Assembly (NCBI RefSeq): GCF_004104015.1 | Contig: NZ_RYFV01000008.1 | Coordinates: 1-64,000, forward strand | From: Actinomyces oricola | GTDB lineage: Bacteria; Actinomycetota; Actinomycetes; Actinomycetales; Actinomycetaceae | Direction: 5' to 3' | DNA: 64,000 bases | Part shown: piece by piece, positions 57,934 through 64,000 of the stretch | Layout: every line of letters starts with the position of its first letter | Numbering within the stretch: position 1 is the stretch's first letter | Made by a program: the position numbers and the translations under genes | The notes under the pieces: model-generated | The model's database searches: none | What the model was told of the DNA's origin: nothing | Seen by the model: the letters and a program-made list of their open reading frames with translations, nothing else

Positions 57934-60900
57934 ATGGAGAGTCAGACGCAGCGCAACGACGACGCCACCACGCCAGCAGCCGCGAGCGCCACCGGCACCA
58001 TCTCCCCGGAGACGCGGGACGCCACCGGCCCCGGTCGGCCGCGCAGGAGCATCCCCGGCCCTGACCAGCACCGTAGTCAGGACCTGCAGGACCGCAGTCG
58101 AGAAGACCGGGCCCCCCGCAGTCAGGAGGACCAGGGAGGCGGGGGCGATCGGGGCGGGACCCGAGGCAGCCAGGACCAGCGAACACGGCACCACGGGCAG
58201 GAGGACCGGGCCCCTCACAGGCAGGACGGGCACGGGCAGGACGGGAAGGACCCGCACCCCAGCCGGCAGGAGCAGGGCCGCGAGCGAGGCGGCCAGGGCC
58301 GGCCCAGCGCCCCCATCGGGGCCACCCAGGGTAATCGTGAGACCTGTAACCGGCAGATTGCTGCCAGCGCCCCGGTCGGGACCACCCAGGAGGGCCAGTC
58401 GCTCACCCCCGACCGTCGCGAGCGCCCACCGCGCCCCCAACGCCGCGGCGGCCGGAACAACCGTCACCGCCCAGACCGCTCCCGCGACGGCCACCCGGAC
58501 CGCTCCCGCGGCGGCGGGCGCCGCCGCTCCTGGCCAGGCTTCACCCCCGAGCAGCTGGCTGAGCGCGCCGCCTCCGTCCCCGCCCTCGTCTACCCCGACG
58601 AACTGCCGGTCAGCGCGCGCCGCGAGGAGATCTCCGCCGCCATCCGCGACCACCAGGTGGTCATCGTGGCCGGGGAGACCGGGTCCGGCAAGACCACCCA
58701 GATCCCCAAGATCTGCCTGGGGCTGGGCCGCGGCGTCACCGGCATGATCGGCCACACCCAGCCCCGGCGCATTGCCGCCCGGACCGTGGCCGAGCGCATT
58801 GCGAGCGAGCTGGATACCCCGATCGGGCGCGACGGCGTGGTGGGCTACCAGGTGCGCTTCACAGAGGAGGTGGGCGAGCGCACCCTGGTCAAGCTCATGA
58901 CCGACGGCATCCTCCTGGCGGAGATCCAGTCCGACCCCATGCTGGCCCGCTACGACACCATCATTGTGGATGAGGCCCACGAGCGCAGTCTCAACATCGA
59001 CTTCATCCTGGGCTACCTGTCCCGCCTCCTGCCCTCCCGCCCCGATCTCAAGGTCATCATCACTTCGGCCACCATTGACTCGGCGCGCTTCGCCGAGCAC
59101 TTCGGGCGCCACGAGGTGGGCGACCGCGGCCGCCCCTTCACCGTCCCCGCCCCCGTCATCGAGGTCTCCGGGCGCACCTACCCCGTGGAGATCCGCTACC
59201 GTCCCCTGGTCCCCGACGCCGTCGAGGACCAGGGGCCCGACGGCGCTCCCGCCGCTCCCGGCGGCCCCGGCCAGGCCTCCGGCGCTCCCGGCGGTCCCGG
59301 CCAGGCCTCCGCCGCTCCCGGCGGTCCCGACGCTCCCGACAGCGCCTCCCGGCAGCCCTCCCCCGCCGCCCCCGGGGAGCTGACCGACGCCGAGCTGGAG
59401 GCCCTGACCTCCCCCGACCCGGCCGTCCGGGCCGCCGCCCGGGCGCGCCGCGAGGCCGCCCGTTCCGCCGCCCAGGCCGCCGGCCACTTCCCGCGAGGTC
59501 GGGGCGGCTCCCGCGGCAGGGGCCGGGACGGGGGGCGCACAGGCCCCGGAGGTCGAGCGGGCAGCAGGGGGCAGGCGGGCGCCGGCGGTTCCGACGAGCC
59601 CCGGGATCAGGTCACCGGCATCCTCGACGCCGTCGACGAGCTCATGGCCGAGCCCAGCGGCGACATTCTCGTTTTCCTGGCCGGTGAGCGGGATATCCGT
59701 GACACCGAGTCGGCCCTCATTGACCACCTGGGCCCCCGCTACACGGCCGACGGCCGCTCACGCACCCCGGGGGCGGTGGAGGTGGTCCCCCTGTACTCGC
59801 GCTTGAGCGCCGCCGAGCAGCACCGGGTCTTCGAGGCGCACTCGTGCCGCCGGATCGTCCTGGCCACGAACGTGGCCGAGACCTCCCTGACCGTGCCCGG
59901 CATCCGCTACGTCATCGACCCGGGCCTGGCCCGCATCTCCCGCTACTCCAACCGCACCAAGGTTCAGCGCCTGCCCATTGAGCCGGTCAGCCGGGCCAGC
60001 GCCGACCAGCGCTCGGGCCGCTGCGGGCGCCTGGCCGACGGCATCGCCATCCGCCTGTACTCCCGGGCCGACTTCGACTCCCGCCCGGAGTACACCGAGC
60101 CGGAGATCCTGCGCACCTCCCTGGCCAGCGTCATCCTCCAGATGGCGGCCCTGGGGCTGGGGGCGGTGGAGGACTTCCCCTTCCTGGACGCCCCCGACCC
60201 CCGCCAGGTTCGCAGCGGCATCCAGCTGCTCACCGAGATCGGCGCCATTAAGACCGACGGCGGGGCCCGCGGGGACCGTGCTGGCGGCAAGACTCGTGAA
60301 GACCGCGGGGATCGCGGGCCCCTCACCGGCGGCTCCCGCCGGGGCCCGCGCCTGACCGCCGTCGGACGCCGCCTGGCCCGCCTGCCCATTGACCCGCGCC
60401 TGGGGCGCATGCTCCTGGAAGCCGGGGAGCGCGGCTGCACCGGGGAGGTGCTCGTCATCGTCGCGGCCCTGTCCATCCAGGACGTGCGCGAGCGCCCTGC
60501 GGACCGCCAGGAGGCCTCCGACGCCCTGCATCGGCGCTTCGCCGACCCCACCAGTGACTTCCTCACCTACCTCAACCTGTGGCGCTACCTGCGCACCCAG
60601 GCCCGCGAGCTGTCCGGCTCCGCTTTCCGCCGCATGTGCCGCACCGAGTTCCTCCACTACCTGCGGGTGCGCGAGTGGATTGATGTTCATGCCCAACTGC
60701 GGCAGATGGCCCGGCCCCTGGGGCTGGATGCCGCCCCGGTCGAGCTGCCCACCGCCCGTGCCATTCGAGCCGCCGGCCGCGCCCTGGAGGCGGGAACCCA
60801 GGCGGCCACTATTGCCAATGGGGACGTGGCGGCCGCCGTCGTCGCCCTGGGGCGCGGCGCAGACACCCCCGACGCCGACGCCATTCACCGCTCCCTGCTG

Positions 60901-63450
60901 GTGGGGCTGCTGTCGAATGTGGGCAGTTGGGACGAGCGGCGCCGGGAGTACGCCGGGGCGCGCGGGACCCGCTTCATCATTTGGCCCGGCTCCGGCCTGC
61001 GCCGCAAGACCTACGAGTGGGTCATGACCGCCGAGCTGGTGGAGACCTCCCGCCTTTTCGCCCGCACTGTGGCCAAGGTGGATCCCCGCTGGGTGGAGGA
61101 GGCCGCCGAGCGGGCCGGGCTGCTGCGCCGCGTCCACGGCGAACCCTACTGGTCCACGAAGCACGGGGCGGCCATGGTCCATGAGAAGGTGCTGCTGTAC
61201 GGGATGACGCTGGTCGCTGACCGTCCCGCCACCCTGGTGTCGGTGGGCACGCCCTCGGCCCGCGAGGTGGCCCGGGAGATGTTCATCCGCTCCGGGCTGG
61301 TGGAGGGCGACTGGCACGCCCGCCACGCCTTCGTGGAGCGCAACCGGGACCTTCTCGAGGAGCTGGGGGACGTAGAGCGGCGCCGTCGTGAGCATGGGCT
61401 GCTGGCCGACGACGAGGCGCTGGTGAGCTTCTACGACGACCGTCTCCCCGAGGAGGTCACCGGCGCGGCCGCCTTCGACGCCTGGTGGAAGAGCGAGCGG
61501 CGACGCCACCCCGATTTGTTGGACTTCACCCGCGAGCTGCTACTGCCCGGCGGCGACGACGCCTCGGGCTACCCCGACACCTGGGTGCAGGGGGACCTGA
61601 CCCTGGGGTTGGAGTACGTCTTCGACCCCGGCAGCGCCAACGACGGCGTGAGCGTGCTGGTGCCCGTGGAGGTGCTGGGGCGGCTGCGCCCCGACGGTTT
61701 CGACTGGCTCGTGCCGGGCCTGCGCCCCGAGCTGGTGGTGGCCACCATCCGGGCCCTGCCCAAGCGGGTGCGACGCCAGTTAGTGCCGGCCCCCGATGTG
61801 GGCGCTCAGGTGTGGGCCGCCATGGAGCGGGATTACCCGACGCCGCCGGGCGCCAGTGCCCCACGAGTCCCCTTCGAGGAGGCCTTTGCGGCGACGACGG
61901 CGCGCCTGCGCGGCGTGGAACTCACTGAGGCGGACTGGGCGGAGGCCGCCCAGCGACTGCCCGACCACTTGAAGATGGCCTTCACCGCCCTGGACGCCGC
62001 CGGGCGGGTGCTGGGGCGGGACACGGACCTGGTGGCGCTGCAGCAGCGCCTGTCGGGGCGCACCGAGGCCGCGGTGCGCCAGGTGGTGCGCGGGGCCCTG
62101 GCTCAGGCCATGGCCGAGGCCACCGAGCGGGAGGCCTCACGGGGCCGCCGGGGCCCTGGGGGGAGCGGATCGTCCCGCCCGGGCGGCTCATCCCAGGGCG
62201 GCGCGTCCTCCGGGGGGCGCCGGGGCCGCGGGGGTGCCTCCCCCGGTCGTGCTCCCGGCGCCGGGGCGCCCGGGCGGCCCCCGGCCCCGGGGGTGGAGCC
62301 AGGGGCGGCCCCGGGTGCCGGCGGGCCGGGGGCGGGCGGAGGGGACGCGGGCGCCTCAAGGCGCAGGAGCGCCCTTCGCGCCGGGCTCGCCGAACGCACG
62401 GGCCTGACCGACTGGCCCCAGCATGTGCCCGGCCTGGGGGACCCGCAGGCCTCCACCATTCCGGCGACCGTGGAGTCCACGGGCGCAGCGGGTCTGATTG
62501 TGCGCGGCTACCCCACGCTCCTGGCCGCGGGAGGGGCGGCGCCGCTGCGGCCCAGCGCCGGCGGGCAGCGGGCCGGGGCGGATTCGGCGGGGACTCCGAG
62601 CCGGGCCGGTGCGGCGGGCGCACAGGATTCTTCACGCCGAGCCGGCGGAGCATTGGGGCCGAGCGCGGACCTGATGATCCTGTCGGACGCCGTCGGCCAG
62701 GCCCGCGAGCACGGAGCCGGGGTAACGGCCCTGGCCCTGGCCCGCACGATGCTGCCGACGGGCCGGGTCTCCAGCCGGTGGAGCGGATCGGAGGCGTTAA
62801 CGCTGGCGGCCTCCCCCTACCGCAGCACCGAGGAGTTGGTGGCCGACCTGCAGCTGGCGGCAGCGCGCGGCGTGGCGGACCGGTGGGCCACTGCGACCGG
62901 GCGGCCCTTGGCCCAGGTGCGCGAGCGGGCCGTCTTCACTGCTCTGGTGGGGGTCATGCGCCAGGAGTTGGAGGACGAGGTTCACCGGCTCGCACAGATC
63001 GTGGTGCGCACGCTCTCAGCGCAGCGGGACGTGGAGCGGGCCGTGGGGGCGCACACCTCGATGGCGCTGCTGCCGGTTTTGCAGCAGGTGCGCAAGCACG
63101 CCGCCGAGCTGGTCTTCGACGGCTTCATCACGGTCACACCGGCCACCGAGCTGGCGCACCTGCCCCGCTTCCTGACGGCTCTGGCCATGCGCGTGGACAG
63201 GGCGGCCTCCTCGCCGTCCGCGGCCGCCCAGGATGCGGCGCTGGCCTACCAGGTCGGCGAGGCCCTGGAACTGGTGTCTCAAGCGAGGGCGCGGGCGGCG
63301 GCGCTGCCCCCCAACGCCGAGCGCGAGGCGGTGCTGGTGGAGGCCACGTGGATGGTTGAGGAACTGCGGGTGAGCCTGTTCGCCCAGAGACTGGGCACGA
63401 GCCGTAAGGTCAGTATGAAGCGTTTGAGCAAGCTCCTGGCCGCGGTCTGA
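57934..63450 (+). CDS. hrpA: HrpA-type DEAH RNA helicase with RG-rich insertions
   Basis: A 1838-residue ATP-dependent helicase (E. coli HrpA is 1300). A ~200-residue disordered, Gln/Arg/Gly-rich N-terminal extension precedes motif I GETGSGKTTQIPK (~246-258), motif II DEAH (~345) in VDEAHERSLNIDF, motif III SATID, motif VI QRSGRCGR, the helicase-associated domains and a C-terminal DUF3418 region (VSFYDDRLPEEVTGAAAFDAWW). A ~130-residue Pro/Gly- then RG-rich insertion (~430-560) splits the two RecA lobes, with smaller RG inserts at ~785-805 and ~1390-1480. HrpA resolves stalled ribosomes/mRNA in E. coli; the same role here is inferred. ATG 57934. Confidence 0.92.
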   Translation: MESQTQRNDDATTPAAASATGTISPETRDATGPGRPRRSIPGPDQHRSQDLQDRSREDRAPRSQEDQGGGGDRGGTRGSQDQRTRHHGQEDRAPHRQDGHGQDGKDPHPSRQEQGRERGGQGRPSAPIGATQGNRETCNRQIAASAPVGTTQEGQSLTPDRRERPPRPQRRGGRNNRHRPDRSRDGHPDRSRGGGRRRSWPGFTPEQLAERAASVPALVYPDELPVSARREEISAAIRDHQVVIVAGETGSGKTTQIPKICLGLGRGVTGMIGHTQPRRIAARTVAERIASELDTPIGRDGVVGYQVRFTEEVGERTLVKLMTDGILLAEIQSDPMLARYDTIIVDEAHERSLNIDFILGYLSRLLPSRPDLKVIITSATIDSARFAEHFGRHEVGDRGRPFTVPAPVIEVSGRTYPVEIRYRPLVPDAVEDQGPDGAPAAPGGPGQASGAPGGPGQASAAPGGPDAPDSASRQPSPAAPGELTDAELEALTSPDPAVRAAARARREAARSAAQAAGHFPRGRGGSRGRGRDGGRTGPGGRAGSRGQAGAGGSDEPRDQVTGILDAVDELMAEPSGDILVFLAGERDIRDTESALIDHLGPRYTADGRSRTPGAVEVVPLYSRLSAAEQHRVFEAHSCRRIVLATNVAETSLTVPGIRYVIDPGLARISRYSNRTKVQRLPIEPVSRASADQRSGRCGRLADGIAIRLYSRADFDSRPEYTEPEILRTSLASVILQMAALGLGAVEDFPFLDAPDPRQVRSGIQLLTEIGAIKTDGGARGDRAGGKTREDRGDRGPLTGGSRRGPRLTAVGRRLARLPIDPRLGRMLLEAGERGCTGEVLVIVAALSIQDVRERPADRQEASDALHRRFADPTSDFLTYLNLWRYLRTQARELSGSAFRRMCRTEFLHYLRVREWIDVHAQLRQMARPLGLDAAPVELPTARAIRAAGRALEAGTQAATIANGDVAAAVVALGRGADTPDADAIHRSLLVGLLSNVGSWDERRREYAGARGTRFIIWPGSGLRRKTYEWVMTAELVETSRLFARTVAKVDPRWVEEAAERAGLLRRVHGEPYWSTKHGAAMVHEKVLLYGMTLVADRPATLVSVGTPSAREVAREMFIRSGLVEGDWHARHAFVERNRDLLEELGDVERRRREHGLLADDEALVSFYDDRLPEEVTGAAAFDAWWKSERRRHPDLLDFTRELLLPGGDDASGYPDTWVQGDLTLGLEYVFDPGSANDGVSVLVPVEVLGRLRPDGFDWLVPGLRPELVVATIRALPKRVRRQLVPAPDVGAQVWAAMERDYPTPPGASAPRVPFEEAFAATTARLRGVELTEADWAEAAQRLPDHLKMAFTALDAAGRVLGRDTDLVALQQRLSGRTEAAVRQVVRGALAQAMAEATEREASRGRRGPGGSGSSRPGGSSQGGASSGGRRGRGGASPGRAPGAGAPGRPPAPGVEPGAAPGAGGPGAGGGDAGASRRRSALRAGLAERTGLTDWPQHVPGLGDPQASTIPATVESTGAAGLIVRGYPTLLAAGGAAPLRPSAGGQRAGADSAGTPSRAGAAGAQDSSRRAGGALGPSADLMILSDAVGQAREHGAGVTALALARTMLPTGRVSSRWSGSEALTLAASPYRSTEELVADLQLAAARGVADRWATATGRPLAQVRERAVFTALVGVMRQELEDEVHRLAQIVVRTLSAQRDVERAVGAHTSMALLPVLQQVRKHAAELVFDGFITVTPATELAHLPRFLTALAMRVDRAASSPSAAAQDAALAYQVGEALELVSQARARAAALPPNAEREAVLVEATWMVEELRVSLFAQRLGTSRKVSMKRLSKLLAAV

Positions 63451-63651
63451 GAGGCCGCGGCTCAATGCCCGCGCGACCGTAGGCGCGCCCCAGGACGGTG
63501 GCGTCCTGTGGTGCCGCCGGGCGCAGTCCGGGCAGGCGGGCGGCAGTACCCTGGCTCACCCCTGGCCCCGCCCGACGACGGCGCCCAGGACCAGGCCGTG
63601 CACGGGGTTCAGCTGGCGCGCCCGCGCCGCCCCGCCGGCCCGTTCGGGGCC

Positions 63652-64000
63652 TTAAAGCACGGCGGACATGAGGCGGCAGACGTTGTCAATGTAGCGGCGG
63701 TACCAGGGCTCGGCCGCCCACTCGGCGACGGTGAGCTCGGAGGATACGCCCCGGTAGTACTCGTCGTTGTGGCGCAGCAGGTCGTCGAGGTCCCCGCCGA
63801 AGGCCAGCAGCATCATCTCGTAGTTCAGGGCGAAGGAGCGGAAGTCCATGTTGGATGAGCCAATGACCCCGACCTCCCCGTCGACCGTCATGTACTTGGC
63901 GTGCAGCACCGCCGGCGCCGGGTAGCGGTAGATGCGCACCCCGGCGGACAGCAGCGCTGAGTAGTAGGAGCGCTGGGCGTGGTTGACAATGAACTGGTCG
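63652..64000 (-). CDS. cardiolipin synthase / phospholipase D-like, C-terminal part (partial)
   Basis: The frame enters from the right edge and ends at 63652. The visible ~115 residues hold the second PLD catalytic motif HAKYMTVDGEVGVIGSSNMDFRSFALNYE (HxK-x4-D-x6-GSxN), preceded by QRSYYSALLSAGVRIYRYPAPAVL and ending in WYRRYIDNVCRLMSAVL. This matches cardiolipin synthases, which join phosphatidylglycerol molecules at the membrane. The 201-bp gap to hrpA shows only a short CCGCGG hairpin over the hrpA stop. Confidence 0.9.
   Translation of the reverse strand, partial: DQFIVNHAQRSYYSALLSAGVRIYRYPAPAVLHAKYMTVDGEVGVIGSSNMDFRSFALNYEMMLLAFGGDLDDLLRHNDEYYRGVSSELTVAEWAAEPWYRRYIDNVCRLMSAVL

Noticed and set aside
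56866-59727. 953-codon open frame antisense to the methyltransferase and hrpA 5' part
   Set aside because: Gly/Val-rich composition typical of the reverse complement of a high-GC gene; no ribosome site or motif. The sense genes have clear family motifs.
59758-61509. 583-codon open frame antisense to the middle of hrpA
   Set aside because: A shadow of the G/C-ended sense codons; composition is Gly/Val/Gln-rich with no motif.

Overview
The window is high-GC, densely coding actinobacterial DNA. Coding strands are strongly G/C-ended, GTG and TTG starts are used beside ATG, and most starts have clear GGAGG-type ribosome sites. The gene set (MetE/MetF, bifunctional-type Dcd, DUF3418 HrpA, variant leucine-rich-repeat membrane proteins, MoxR/DUF58/VWA cluster, Ula-type PTS) fits an Actinomyces-like member of the Actinomycetaceae. 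That placement is inference from gene content, not from a marker gene.

Layout. 1-560: tail of an IS30-type transposase running into a panD gene that has lost its 5' part. 914-6757 (minus): a carbohydrate ABC importer (lipoprotein, two permeases, DUF624 protein, no ATPase) and class II fructose-bisphosphate aldolase. 7047-11258: Hsp20 behind a CIRCE-like operator, a TrmH-family methylase, a small CRISPR-like array without cas genes, a winged-helix/membrane pair, pyrE and an SDR. 11791-22942: xthA, two tandem LRV-linker-TM-ectodomain proteins, a serine hydrolase, nitroreductase, DEDDh exonuclease, dcd, a TM2 protein, tRNA-Gly(CCC) and an M50-like protease. 23009-34214: NUDIX, TetR, then a ten-gene minus-strand cluster (PP2C, two FHA proteins, DUF2993, MoxR, DUF58, small membrane protein, two VWA proteins, TPR-like protein), most of it translationally coupled. 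34415-42298: a third LRV membrane protein, MFS, App1-like phosphatase, VIT-type transporter, YtxH-like protein, TRIC channel, CDF transporter and a small membrane protein. 42910-47828: metF-metE and an alpha/beta-hydrolase-like protein. 47911-56232: a PfkB kinase divergent from a PTS operon (EIIA, EIIB, Ula-type EIIC, small protein, class II aldolase, P-loop kinase, PRD regulator). 56881-64000: a methyltransferase, a very large HrpA-type helicase, and the C-terminal end of a cardiolipin synthase-like protein.

How the genes work together. The PTS locus makes a coherent catabolic route: phosphorylating import, second phosphorylation by a kinase, and aldol cleavage, under a PRD regulator. The ten-gene cluster joins phospho-signalling parts (phosphatase and FHA readers) to MoxR/VWA envelope chaperone-like parts.

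The most unusual non-coding signal is a family of about 200-bp intergenic elements present three times (563-762, 42374-42573 in inverted orientation, 56460-56658). Each is made of two roughly 95-bp modules bounded by inverted TTGCACATTC termini with conserved internal stem-loops. I do not recognise this family. Second is a degenerate three-repeat array (8562-8711) with 29-nt repeats and 31/32-nt spacers. Third are short tandem duplications that include the stop codon of three genes.
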